DNA of 64,000 nt from Psoroptes ovis (taxonomy: Eukaryota; Arthropoda; Arachnida; Sarcoptiformes; Psoroptidae): positions 4,650,001 through 4,714,000 of the forward strand of contig PQWQ01000002.1 in NCBI GenBank assembly GCA_002943765.1, given 5' to 3'. Of this stretch, positions 1 to 12,507 are shown piece after piece (the first letter of the stretch is position 1; each line of letters begins with the position of its first letter). The notes below the pieces were generated by a model that saw only the letters and a list, made by a program, of their open reading frames with translations, had not been told where the DNA came from and did not search any database. The position numbers and the translations under genes were made by a program.

Positions 1-89
1 TCCATTATTTTTTTTTTTGAATTAGTCTTCAATGATTATTTGTTGATTGTTAATTTATATTGGCATTTTTTTTCCTAACAAATATTCAG

Positions 90-1779
90 ATCATTTCCAT
101 CATCATCATCATCATCATTTTTTTCAAAAATTTAATTCACGTGATTCGTTGTCGATTGCAAACCTGAATAATCATCATCATCATTTGTTGAAAAGAGATT
201 TTCTAAGCAATAATAATGATAAAAATGATATCAATAGTCCACCACCAGCATCCACCACATCATCTGTATTGTTATTTCCATCATCAAATTCACCATCATT
301 ATTGCAATCATCCGCACATCAACCACCACCACCACCATCGACACAATCACCATTTATTGGATCAATTTTATTGAATAATCATCATCATAATAAACTTATT
401 GGTAATAATAATCATAATTCTTCAAATAATTTATTTTATCATCGAAAAGAAATCGATCTTGAAGATGATGATGTCGATGAGTTAGATGATGTTGATAATG
501 ATGACGATGCATATAATGATGATGATGATGAAAATATCAATATGAATAATGATTCAGATACATGTTCAGAAAAGGATATTGATACCACATCAATCATCAA
601 TAATCTTGATGGTAATAATAGTACGAATAAAATTCATCGTATATTCAATAGAACAACAGGAACAACGGCAACAACAACAACAGCAACAACACTAATGAAT
701 GATAGCATAAATAACCTTAGTAAACGTAAAAAGAAAACTCGTACAGTATTTACACGAAGTCAAGTATTTCAATTAGAATCAACATTCGATATGAAACGTT
801 ATTTAAGTAGTTCAGAACGTGCCGGATTAGCTGCATCATTACATTTGACTGAAACACAAGTGAAAATTTGGTTTCAAGTATGTTTTTTATTTATTTTGTC
901 AGTATTTATTTTTTTCATAGCATCAATCGATCAATTTACAATTTGACATTATAATAATAATGATTATCATTATCAATTTGTTAATCGATCAATTATTTAC
1001 TTTTTCATCTTTTCTTAAACATTAAACAATTCAAATTTCGATTCATTTGAAAAAAAAATTCAAAAGAATCGAAGAAATAAATGGAAACGACAATTGGCTG
1101 CTGAAATTGAAGCTGCAAACATGGCACAAAGAATGCGTGCCGTACCGATTTTATATCATTCACAACAACAACAACAACAATCAGGTATAAGCATAAAATC
1201 AAAAAATAGAAATCATTTGAATTTTTTACAATTTAATTTTTTCAATTCTCTCGTTAATAAACACAAAACATGACAGATGGTTCAATATCGACAACAGCAG
1301 CAACAACAACAACAACAGTATCGCCAACAACACTAAAATCAAATAATTTATTAACATCAACATCATCATCATCAACAACATCGAATGCATCATCGATGGA
1401 TACAAATTCAATACAAGCATTGACATCATATTATTATTCATCTTCAGCTGCAGCAGCAGCAACAACACATCACTTAAATTCACATCATCCACATTCACAT
1501 CCACATCATCATCATAATGGAGGCAATAATAACAATAATTTTTCATTATCAAATTCGGTTGCAGCTGCAGTTGCGGCAGCCGCTGCTGCCGTAGCATCAA
1601 CATCATCGATCGTATCAACTAATACACCGACGACATCGACCACCGCAGCACCATCTTTGCTTTCATCGAATGTTTCCCCTTCATTGCTAGAGCCATCATC
1701 ATCGAATACGGCGGCATCAGTAACGTCTGCTGCAACTTTACATCGTTCATCAATTCATACCATAACTGGATTAGTTTGA
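90..1779 (+). CDS. Hmx: HMX-type (H6/NK5-like) homeodomain transcription factor, 5' end missing
   Basis: Sequence-specific nuclear DNA-binding protein; HMX factors act in neural and sensory patterning in animals. Exons as read: about 90-877, 1067-1184 and 1277-1779, with phases that agree. The homeodomain starts near 721 (KRKKKTRTVF), runs through SERAGLAASLHLTETQVKIW and continues after the first intron as NRRNKWKRQLAAEIEAANMA. The ERAGLAASLHL stretch and the downstream VPILYH element are diagnostic of HMX. The reading frame has no ATG before the acidic region, and a good acceptor (pyrimidine tract, cag at 87-89) precedes 90, so at least one exon lies left of the window. The rest is low complexity: His, Asn and Pro runs and an Asp-rich tract at about 457-535, then Ser/Thr, His and Ala runs in the last exon. 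Identification is firm; the N-terminus is unknown. Confidence 0.9.
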
Positions 1780-2309
1780 TTTCGAATCAATTAATTAATC
1801 TTATTAAAATCAATTCTAATTAATTGTAGCTTGTCTTACTTTTTTTTCTCAGCGTGTGCATGTGTTTATTTCATCATCTTCCACCTCAATTTCAAATTCG
1901 ATTTTTCTGTTGTCCTTTTTTTTAATATTAATTATTATCATTATAAATACTCTGATTACTATGAAAATAAATGAATGAAAGAAATTGAAAAAAAGACGAT
2001 TAATTTGTTCCTTTTGCAATTTAAAAAATAATAATTGAAATAATTATTCGCATTTTTCAATGCATTTCCATGTCGAGGTCTTTGAATTTTGATTGCTTTG
2101 AATTTTGAGCTACCGAAAGAAAAAAATTGCGTCCTATCATTTATGAATTTTTCTTTCAAATCTCATTTCGACTGTTTTGTTTACAAAATTTTGTTGAAAA
2201 AAATTGAAAAATGAAATTTTGAGTTTCATAATTCATCAGATTTTTATATCAACCATTCGATCAAGATTATTCAATTAAATTGAAATTTAATCAATCATTC
2301 AATTATGAA
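1780..2309. other. Intergenic, HMX 3' end to RNF146 5' end
   Basis: AT-rich. An AATAAA at about 1965 could be the HMX polyadenylation signal. No coding sequence that I can support. Confidence 0.5.
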
Positions 2310-2928
2310 ATGTCTGATGTTCAAGATATATGTGCAGTTTGTCTTAATCAATTGAATTATCCGACAAAATTTCCTTGTTCACATGTATGTCTATTCAAAT
2401 TTGAATAATTAAATTTTTTGATTTTAATTTCTAATCCCATCATTTATTGCTTTTTTCTCAAAGATATTTTGCTTTCTATGCGCCAAAGGAACAATCATTC
2501 AAACACATCGATGTCCATTATGTCGTACTTATATTTCACCGTCGTTTTTCGATAATCCTAATCTGATCAAACCTGTCGATATTATTGAAATTAAAAATAA
2601 TAACAATTCGAGTGATAATGATGATTATCATTGGTTTTATGAGGGAAAAAATGGTTGGTGGTTATATGATGAATCTACAATGAATGAAATTGAAGATTCT
2701 TTTGGAAAGAATGAAAAATGTATTGAATTATTGATTGCTGGCTCAATATACATCATTGATTTTGATAGAATGATACAATTTCGTAAAGATTATCCGAATA
2801 AAATACGACGAATAAAACGAGATAAAATTGATCATCAAACTAAAGGTATTGCTGGCATAAAAGCCTCTTGTAATTGCGATAGCAATAATAGTGACAATCA
2901 ACATTCTCATAATGTTAATATAAATTAA
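2310..2928 (+). CDS. Rnf146: RNF146/Iduna-like E3 ubiquitin ligase (RING + WWE), short form
   Basis: E3 ligase of the family that recognises poly-ADP-ribosylated proteins through WWE and ubiquitinates them, working with tankyrase. Exons 2310-2384 and 2464-2928 (phase 0) give 179 aa. The RING is complete as C3HC4: C8, C11, C23, H25, C28, C31, C42, C45, with the intron right after H25. The WWE domain spans about residues 78-150 (HWFYEGKNGWWLYDEST, then LLIAGSIYIIDFDRM) and ends in the family-typical basic stretch. I chose the ATG at 2310 because the upstream ATG at 2305 is in another frame. Known family members are roughly twice as long, with C-terminal tankyrase-binding motifs; here the protein stops about 25 residues after WWE. 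It lies tail to tail with MARCHF6. Confidence 0.9.
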
Positions 2929-3604
2929 AAAATTAAATTTTGTAAATAATTTTTTTTTCAATCGAAAATTATATATTTATTCACTGTATTGTTTATTTAT
3001 TTGAAAATTATATAAAAAATATATCATACAATTTTTTTTTCGTGTTTGTTTGTCTTCTTTTTACATAAAGTAAATATTTATCAATTTCAAATGAAAATTG
3101 AATTATTTCAATTTCATAAATTAAACTTAAACAATATAACATCGATAAAAATGATGGATGAGTTCTGATAATTCATTGAAAGAATTCAATTAAAATTCAG
3201 TGGAAATGAAGAAACAAAAAAAAAAAAAAAAAACATTGATACAACGATTGGTAAATAAAATATGTTTGAAAAGAAAATAAGACATTGTCTTAATTCTTAT
3301 ACACATCTTTCATCAAAATTGGTGGATATACGTGGCTTTTGAGTGAGTTGTTTTTTTTTTGCACAAAATATAAATGATTTAAATAATGATATAGAATTAA
3401 ATTCTAATGAGAATTGAAATTATGATGTATTATATGAAATAACAAGATTTTTTTTTTCTTTTTTCATTCCAATGTAGTATTGTATCAATAATTTGAAAGA
3501 TAAAAAGTTTCGATTTGTACCGATTAAATAATATCCAATTAAAACAAAACAAAAATATTAATCACAAAAATTTTCATTAATCAATTGAATGATCAGATTT
3601 TGAT
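2929..3604. other. Convergent 3' region between RNF146 and MARCHF6
   Basis: AT-rich, with an A16-type homopolymer near 3217-3232 and several T runs. It probably holds the two 3' UTRs. No gene seen. Confidence 0.5.
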
Positions 3605-6600
3605 TCATTTTGAATTTTGTACACAATTATTATTGCTATTAATTGGATCATAATTCACCAATCGTCTACCAACAAGATATTTATCATTACGTATGTGTTC
3701 ATAAAATCTTGTGAATTTATTTATCTGATATTTGGCCAAAAAGAATAGTAGAGCAATAATGAACAAGATGGAATGTATTCGACGATTGACCAAATTCTGT
3801 AATTCCAATGATGCTCCCAATAATGGGAAAAATGTATTGACAATAACATATGGCAAAGCTAATATCAAACCAAATATCGATATGCTAGGAAATGCTAAAT
3901 CGAATAATATGACACGAAGATTGATATTGGCTAATCCATTATTGTACACCTACAAATCAATATTATGATCAATGAAATTAATGCGATAAAAACATTGGAA
4001 ATTTACCTGTTCTAAGATTTCTTTGAAATGAAGATCAGTCATCATTGTGACAGCGCATATAACATTTGTAAGTAATACACCGAATGCCCAATCTTGATAG
4101 AGATAAAAAACTGGCGTCTGGTGTAACGGGACTCGTAATGGTAATAGTATTACAACTTCAAATAAAAGACCAATCAACAGCGGTATAACACCCAACAATA
4201 AAATTGTTGTCACAGCTAATTTACAGAGTATTGGGATCCATTCAGTGATTTTTGCAATGATCTGTGTCCAACCGCGTGAAAGTCCGCGCACTATAACTGT
4301 GCTCATCTGTATAAATATTACAATTGCATAAATTCCGCATGCAGCCGTATTGAATTCATTGACTCGTATATCACCAAAATAAAGATTGATCAATGCTCTA
4401 CCCAATAGTACTGGTATTGTCAAAGTGAAAGCTCCAAAAAATAATAATGTTATCCAAAAAGCTGCAATTAAAAACGTTACACGTATATAAAATAATTTAG
4501 GCTTCCGATAAGCTTGATTATGACTAGAAACATCTTCAATGTTTTCTTCATTCACACGATTAAGATCATTATTATTGTTATTGTCATTATTATTATTATC
4601 ATTGTTATTGTTATTATTATTGTTATTAATATTATTATTATTATCAGTGTTATCATCACCCAATAAATAACTTTTCAAATCTAATAAATAAGCAATCACT
4701 TGACACCATCCTCGTATTAATAATTTGATAAATTTTCTTGAATTATTATGATCATTGTGATCGATCAATGCAGGTAACACCAATTGAAATAAAAATAACT
4801 CGATCAATAATTCGGTGAATGGAGAATCTCTGTATGAAGAACAAATTCAATTAATTGATCTGAAAATATTCAAAAGCACTTACTTGTTTGATATATTGTT
4901 ATATGGTAAAAATTTAGGCATGAAATTTTGTATCAAACATATTGGGAGATAAATCATAACTAATATTGTTGTTCCAAATACAATCAAACTATAAACACAT
5001 CGTTTAAGATGTGAAAATATTGATAAATTAATCATTTCATTGATTGGATTAAAATTTGGATCATTAAGATTTCGAACAAACCACAATAATCCTGGGCGAA
5101 CAATTTCTTTGACCATGATAATAAAAGATACAAAATAAAATATACAAAATAATCCGACTAACCAATGAATGAAAAGTGATGTGCCAGGAGATGCAAAAAA
5201 ATTATCAATACGATTCGTGAGTGTGCTATCGAATAATGGCAATGAACAAATATCAAGCCACCATCCGATCAATGTAGGAAATAAACCGATTTCTAATGTC
5301 ACTAGCAATGCAACTTTGATTATTATATAACAAAAACCAAAGAAACGTTGAATTTGATTGAATTGAGTCAATGATGCGACCATATGCATAATAAATAGAA
5401 TAACGGCAATTATTATATAACCCATGAATATGATGATGAAGCGATCAAAATGTTGTGATACAATAATCTCAACATTCATTCGTTTGAATAATATATTGCC
5501 AATGTGATATGGGAAGAATGCAAAACACAATATGAATAATGTATTCAATGTGATCACCCAGAAAACATTTTCTAAGAATGCAAATGTACCATCCAAACCG
5601 AACACTCTTTCCCAAGTAATATCTTCGGCCGCTCTATCCCATTCAATAACCGGATTCCAATCTTGGGCAACAACTGGATTATTGTTGTGTGCAACAGGAG
5701 CTCTTGCAGGTGGTGCATCGTCTCTTGCTTCAGCAGCGATGTCACCATCATTATTATCTTGAATGTCTGGAACTATATTTTCTCCAACATTTTCATTATT
5801 TTCAGCATCATCATTATTCATTAATAAATTATTGTCATTATCGGCATTGATTCCTGGTACTTCACGGCCAAGAAGCGGTTCTTCAACTTCCTCATCATCA
5901 TCGTCTGGTTCATATTCATCATCACCAGCAGCATCATCGTCTTCAACTTCTTCTCCATCTCTTGTATCGACTTCATCTTCCTCATCATCATCATCATCAT
6001 TCTCTTCATCATCAGTTTCATCTACTTCATCATTATTATTTTCATTTCTCCTTATATTTTGTTGACGCATAAAAAACCTGAATAATGCATTTCCTTCAAA
6101 TGGTCTATCAAGCCAATCGGGAGCACCAACACGAATGATTTGTTCACGTAACCAAAGTACAAATATAAAAGTGCATAACGTACACATTACAACACAACAG
6201 CCATAAAATCCATCAGAAAATAATGTATCAGGTTTATATAATTCAACCGTAAAATTCATTAAATCGCTCCATGAATAATTAAACAAAAACATGTAAATTC
6301 GATCTAAAATTATAGAAAAAAAATCATATTAGAGAATCGATTTAAAAATGGAATAACTGAAACATACAAGCAGTCAATGGAATCAATCCAAGCCAAGCAA
6401 GTGCGACCAATGTATATTGAAACCAATAACGTAATGCCGTCAATAGACATCTTAGTAAAACACTCATAATATCTTTTATTGGTAATCTTTTCGGCATATC
6501 AGGTGAATATACTGTTTGATGAAAAAGATTAATGAAAAAAAATCGTAATAAAATCAAATTTGAATCGTGATAAAACATACTTGGAATAAATGAAAATCTA

Positions 6601-6841
6601 TGATTGCATAATTCACAAAATTCTTTATCACTATAACGTAGCCATTGTACTAGACTAAAAAAATGAGTGGAAAAATAATTAATTTCTTGTGATCAATTAA
6701 AATAACAAAAACATACCAATCTTGATGAATATATTTAATACTACCCGTACAAATGCATGGATGATATAATGGTTTATCGGCTGTACCTTCACACCGACAA
6801 ACACGACAAATATCGGCGTTTGGATTATCGTCCATCATCAT
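3605..6841 (-). CDS. Marchf6: MARCHF6/TEB4/Doa10 ER-membrane E3 ubiquitin ligase
   Basis: Multi-pass ER ubiquitin ligase for ER-associated degradation, including sterol-pathway enzymes in other animals. Minus-strand exons: 6841-6717, 6654-6581, 6511-6368, 6303-4884, 4829-4007, 3949-3605; phases agree and give 976 aa. The N-terminal RINGv is complete in C4HC3 order: C12, C15, C29, C31, H39, C42, C55, C58. It is followed by IYSPDMPKRLP and many hydrophobic segments. The TEB4-TD core is clear (WERVFGLDGTFAFLENVFWV, RPGLLWFVRNLNDPNFNP). The extreme C-terminus keeps the conserved element (NLVNRR, RFYEHIRNDKYLVGRRLVNY), which is functionally important in Doa10. Two low-complexity insertions stand out: an Asp/Glu-rich tract around 5880-6040 and an Asn-rich tract around 4565-4650. 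The ATG at 6841 is the first of three consecutive Met codons. Confidence 0.95.
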
Positions 6842-6895
6842 TTGTTTTTATTGATCAATAATGATTGATGGATTATTTTTCATTAAAAATATTCA

Positions 6896-7612
6896 CTGAA
6901 ACAAAACAATACGATAGTGAATTGAAAATATATGTGTATTCAAAACAACACTTGACGCAATTTCCAAGTATTTTTTCAAATGAAAATGAAAAGAAAAACT
7001 ATAAATGTCAAACGCAAAAAAGAAAAGAAATTAGTAAATGAATCGAATTAAAATCCGTTAAGCAAATCATTGAAACAATTATTCAAGAAAAAAAATCAAT
7101 TCAAAGGAAAAAGTAAAGGAAAAAAATAATAAATATATCATGTTTGACCTCAAACTCAGCAAAACATTAACAACAGCCAGTTGTAAGCAAGCGAACATAG
7201 CCTATCATTAATCTATAAATATTAATATCCATGAATACAAGTATAAAAATAAAACATTCAAGAAAAATATTGAAAACTAAAAAAACAAACGAATTTGTGA
7301 TCAATAAGCAGAATAATCATATACTAAAAATTACAAAACAATATTTTCATTATCAATAACACAGTTGACACTAACTGGTGTCTGGTGTTGTTATGATTTT
7401 ATTTATATGAAATAAACTAATATCACAAAAATAATCAGAATTAAAATTGGTAAAAAAAAACTTTAAATTTATTTCACAATTTTCAGATAAAAATTTCATA
7501 TCAACAAAGAAATTAAAAACAAGCAAAACAACCAAAAATAAACAATCAAATATTGATAATAAATAAATAAATAAAATAAAAATAGAATCAATACTGTATA
7601 CCAAAAACTTAC
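6896..7612 (-). other. Probable 5'-UTR intron of MARCHF6
   Basis: On the minus strand a strong donor (AAAG/GTAAGT at 7612-7611) and a pyrimidine-rich acceptor (TTTGTTTCAG ending at 6896) lie just upstream of the MARCHF6 ATG. This implies a non-coding first exon upstream of 7612. Inference from splice signals only. Confidence 0.5.
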
Positions 7613-8272
7613 CTTTATTATTGTTATTATCAAGAAAATTATTACAATTAATTGATAATAATCAATCAATCGTTATAAACATATTTTATGCTTTTAAAAA
7701 TTATTGGTTTTTTCGATTGAATTTTTCACAATTTTTTATTTATTTATTTATTTTTTCGGTGAAGAAGAGTCACACAAAAATTTAAAAGAATAAAAAATGT
7801 TAATTAAAAATGATCAAAATCAAAACAAAAACAACATCAACAACAACAACAAACAAACAAACAGCGAAATTGTATTGGGAATAATTGAAAAAAAATAAAA
7901 ATAAAAACAAAACAAAAAATGATTCCGTCATCAAAAAGTAAAAGCAGCGACCACTACCACAACGATAAAGATCATTAAAGTGGCGATATCTGTCGTCTTG
8001 AAAAGAAACTAATTTCCTCGAATATTTTTTTCAAATTTTTTTCTCGGATTAATTGGGTTTTAACCTCATATTAATTTGAATTGATAGGAACTAGTTAGTT
8101 TCAGAATAAATAATGTAAATTCAATTTGATTATTTTTTTTTCGTTCTATTTTGTTTATTTTGTAAAAATTTTTTCTTTTTGCAAAAAAAAAACTTTTGTA
8201 AAATTTTGTAAAATATATATTAAATTTTTTTTGTTTGACTTCAACTATAATCATTCATCATTCAGTTTTGTA
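7613..8272. other. Intergenic: MARCHF6 promoter/first exon and NAA15 3' flank
   Basis: Contains CAA-repeat stretches near 7825-7865 and long A and T runs. It probably contains the MARCHF6 transcription start and the NAA15 3' UTR. No coding sequence supported. Confidence 0.45.
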
Positions 8273-8287
8273 TTAGTTATTATCATC

Positions 8288-8318
<31 letters not shown>

Positions 8319-11300
8319 CAATTATTTGTATTGTTATTATTATATTCTTCAGGTTCAGCCGTAAAATAATCACTTGTAGATAATTCATTTTCTAAACTTA
8401 TCATTTGTTTTTCATTCATAAAACAAGATGCAAATGGATATAATGAATGTAATTTTTCACGTAAATTTTCAATCAATTCATCATTGATTTTCATTATTCG
8501 ATTTTCTTTGATTGATGAATAAAATTGTTCACAATGTTCCAATGATAAACCGGTCAATTTTTCTAAATCTTCAATTAAATTTTTGAATATTTTTTCATTT
8601 TCTTCATTTGTTGATGGTGTCATTTCGTTTACATTTCCATTTGGCAAATTATTATCATTGGTTTGATATATTTTTGCAAAAATATTTTTCACTCTTAAAT
8701 GTTCAGTACGTACTAAAAATGAATCCGAATTTGATGGTAAATATTGATCAATAAATTGTTCAACGGTTGGCAGTTCGTTAAATAAGTCAAATTTATCACC
8801 ATTAAGTTTTTTATTCAAATTAAAAACTTTGATTGTTGGCAATTCATGGGCAAGCACAGTACGAATTGTTTCATTTAATTGTTCTTTCATTGAAAACAAA
8901 TAATTTAAAAATAATGATGTTTGACTCAATAATAAAGTATGAAAAAAGGTACCAGGTATACAAATGCGATAAGCTTTTTTCAATGACTGTAATTGTAATA
9001 ATAATTTTCCTTTACGATAATAAACTTCAAATGCCATCAAATGAATTTCTTCACGATGGCCACCGAAAATTTTCACTGGATTCAAAAAGCGTGCTACATC
9101 TTGTAATGGTGTTTCGGTTTGCTCTAGTTTTATCGGATCAATCATTTCTGTTTCTTCTTGTTTGAATTCAGAATCTTTTTTAGTGTTTGGTTTCTTTTGC
9201 AATTTGTCATTTTGTTCTTTTTCAGCTTTCAACATTGCTTTACGTTGTTTATTTCGCATTTTACGTAATTCAGATGCTGAAAGATTTGAATTCATATCAC
9301 TATCAGCATCAGATTTACAATCAATCGGATTATCATATAACCTATTGAAATTAAACAATTAATTTCAAATTAGACGAATGAGAAAAAAAATGATAATTTA
9401 CCTCAAATAAATTTCGATGGCTGTTAATGCAGCATTGATAAAGAATCTATGTGACTTTATTCGATCTTCAAGTCTGATCATTTTGACATAAGCCCGTAGT
9501 GTTACTTTCAATATACAATACGTATTGAATTCAAATTGATCTTCACTGATTTCGGCAAAATGATTATCAATTTGAATGCATTTGAGTAATGCAGAACCCC
9601 ACATTCCCATACGTTTATATGCTTTAGCGACTTCATTTTGAAACCACATACATTGCATTTCATTTAAATTTTCTGCCGCTGATACACCTTCACGCGTAAA
9701 TTTTAAACACATTTCTTCGGCTTCTTTGATTTTATTACAACGTATCAAATATTTAGCACATTTAGAATTTAAATATCGATCAGATGTGTCTAAACTTTGT
9801 GCTTCATCCAAACATTTTACAGCTTTCTCCAATAGACCAGCATGTTTAAATATTTTTGCTTTGATCACAAATATATCGATCAAAGTTGGCGTATGCACTA
9901 AGGCAAGATTAGCGAAATGTAATGCAATTGTAAATTCTTTCAATACATCGAAATGTTGGGCAAGAAAATAATAAACCCATAATAGACAGGTTGCCGATTC
10001 TTCATCGTCAGATTTTCCATCAAATGTACCATTGTCCAATAAATTCTGTGCATATTCAAACAATAATGTCTCAATCACTTGAATTTTTGGCGACAAAACG
10101 ATTGTCCTTCCACTTTTGATCAATGCGGACAATTCTTGCAAAGAAATATTTGAATTCAATGACAAATTTAGATTTGCGTTAGTAACTTTAGATTGAAAAT
10201 TTTTCAATTCATTCTGGTACAGATTTTTTAAATCACGAAACAATGCCGGTTGCCCTTTTCGAAAACCTTTTTTTAAATATGCATCAATTCTTTGTCTAAA
10301 TACGTCAATAATTGTTACAAAATTTAATGGTAAGCGTGCAACAGTCTGTGATCTTGGATATGATTTAGCCATTTCATCATATAACTGTAATCGCTGCGTT
10401 TCATCATTTATATCGATCTGTTTTGCTTGTTCTAGTAGGGAAAAATAAGAAGCATTTTCAGGATTACGATCGATCAATTGTTTCAAAAGAATTTGTTGAG
10501 CATCTTCATATCGTTGTAAAGCTAAATATATTTCACATTTATATTCAAAATATGATACTTTATCAACAATATCATTTTCATGTGAATCTAATAATGTTAA
10601 TGCCTCTTCATAACGATGACATTCTAATAATATGAAAATATGATACAGTAATAATTCTGAATGCTCATATATTTCATTATTCTGTCGACGATTATTACGA
10701 TTTCTTACATTATTATTAGTAGATGATGATTTTTGATATTCGGACAATATATTAACCGCTGTTGAGTGATCACCAGTTAAATGATAAGCCATAGCACAAC
10801 CAATCCATGTTGAACGTTCGCCTGGACGTAATGAAAAAAGTTGATATCGCGAATCTCTATAACCTTCTAAATCTCTTGTCTGTATTTGAACCAGACTTAA
10901 ATCGGACAATATTTGCACCGAATCTTTTTTCCATCTTAATGCATTACGATAACATTTTATTGCTTCTTCATATTTATGATCAGCTTTTTGCAATAAACCA
11001 AACACATGCCAACAAACATGTGATTTTACATCATTTTTCAATCCTCTACGAACATATTCTAATGCTTCTTGTTTTTTGCCCATCGAATTCAATATCAAAC
11101 CTTTCATCGATAATGTTTCACCATGTTCGGCAAATTTTGGATTCGACAATATTTGATTACATATTTTCAAACCATTTTTAAATTGTTTATCTTTAAAATG
11201 TTTTAATATTTTTTTAAATAATGAATTTTCACGTGGAGGGAGCACTTGTGATGATGATGTATTTGTTGTTGCCGTTGTTGTTGATGATGATGATGAATTT

Positions 11301-11356
11301 GTAGCTGTTGTTGTTGCAGTATTTGCATTGGTTGCAGCTGTTGTATTCACAGACAT
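8273..11356 (-). CDS. Naa15: NAA15, auxiliary subunit of the NatA N-terminal acetyltransferase
   Basis: Ribosome-anchoring scaffold that binds the catalytic NAA10 and tunes it to acetylate Ser, Ala and similar N-termini co-translationally. Two exons, 11356-9402 and 9341-8273 (phase 2), encode 1007 aa. TPR helices begin with PPRENSLFKKILKHFKDKQF and GLKICNQILSNPKFAEHGET, continue with KGLILNSMGKKQEALEYVRR and KYEEAIKCYRNALRWKKDS, and run through the protein. A Lys-rich helix follows the intron (SELRKMRNKQRKAMLKAEKE), as in other NAA15 proteins. The first 40 residues are a Thr/Ser/Ala-rich extension from ACA/GCA repeats. The C-terminus ends in an Asn/Thr run from an AAT repeat. The human protein is 866 aa; the excess is low complexity. 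Same orientation as NUP93 upstream. Confidence 0.95.
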
Positions 11357-11417
11357 TTTTTTTTATTGTTGATAATATATTCAATCTAAGAAATTCTTCA
11401 AATGACAAGAGAAATAC

Positions 11418-11695
11418 CTGTAAAAATTACAAACAAAAAAATTTAATGATGCGAAATATTCAATTTTTAAATATAATCATAGGGGAAAATGAAAATGCTT
11501 GTTAGGCGTGGTAGAACTGTGCAGATTCTTTTCAAGACAATAATTTTTTTAAAAATAGAATCAGAATCAAATAAAGAAATTGAAGAATGAATGAAAAAAG
11601 CACAAATCTTCAAAAAGAAAATTCAATGAATAATACTGTGAAAAAATGTGACAACGAAAAAAAATAATAATTCAGCTCAATCACAGAATACTTAC
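11418..11695 (-). other. Probable 5'-UTR intron of NAA15
   Basis: A strong minus-strand donor (CAATT/GTAAGTAT, G at 11695) pairs with an acceptor TTTTTACAG ending at 11418, about 60 bp upstream of the NAA15 ATG. It would be a 278 bp non-coding intron. Splice-signal inference. Confidence 0.45.
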
Positions 11696-12507
11696 AATTG
11701 AAATTTATTCATAAATCAATTTTCAAATTTTCCTTAAGAAAAAAAAATTCAGATTTTTTGGTGGATTGGAGCGTTTAAAGAATAGATAATTTTAACAATT
11801 TGCAAATTATGATTAATGATGTTTGAGAAAATCAGAAATCTGACGAATTCAATTGAATGAATTTAATCTAATTTTTCTTTAAGCTTCTTTGAATTGTAAA
11901 ATATAATATTGGACTAAAACTTTCGATATACACACACAACACCGCAACACACACATACATATGCATGGGCAATAAATGAATGTGTTTGAAAGTGAAAGAA
12001 AAATAAAAAGGCGAAAAAATGCTGATAATACTAAAAAGCTGTACGATAAATACAATACAAACACACACACACACGATATGTTCAATAATGAATATCATAC
12101 ATGATGCATGCATGCATTGCTGCATTTGTTGTATTTTTAATTTTTAGTGTTAACCATTTTTTAGACAGCATGCGTGAGCAGCATTTCTTTTGTATCGTTT
12201 TTTATTTTCCATTTAAATGATGATGGTGTGGTTTACCATGAGAAAGCATGACTTTTTTCAAATAATTGATTTGAGTGTTTTTAGGTAGCCATTACACACA
12301 TGTGTCATTTTAGTCGTTTTTTATTTGAAAATTTGATTCAAATATTTCAAAGATGTTAATGAGGTCGATGTGTTAACAACCGATAGGGTAAACTGCGTGT
12401 AATTTCACGTCTTAGGGTCCTGATTCAAAGTTTTAAATTAAAAAACACAAGAGAGGTTTTGCGAAAATATTGAAATATCATTTTATTCAATTTTAGTTAG
12501 AAAAAAT
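11696..12507. other. Intergenic: NAA15 upstream region and NUP93 3' flank
   Basis: Holds short AC/CA dinucleotide runs (about 11931-11957 and 12058-12075), an ATGCAT-type palindromic run near 12103-12118, and a locally less AT-rich patch at 12360-12420. No gene seen; the patch does not fold as a tRNA by eye. Confidence 0.45.

Noticed and set aside
1226..1618. Leu-rich frame antisense to the last HMX exon
   Set aside because: Product of GCA/ACA/CAT repeats read on the other strand.
5532..6065. Two open frames on the plus strand, one almost all Ser
   Set aside because: They are the reverse complement of the acidic repeat region of MARCHF6, which has strong conserved coding on the minus strand.
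12360..12425. Locally G/C-richer patch, possible RNA gene
   Set aside because: A GATTCAAA box lacks pairing flanks; no cloverleaf and no other known RNA pattern.
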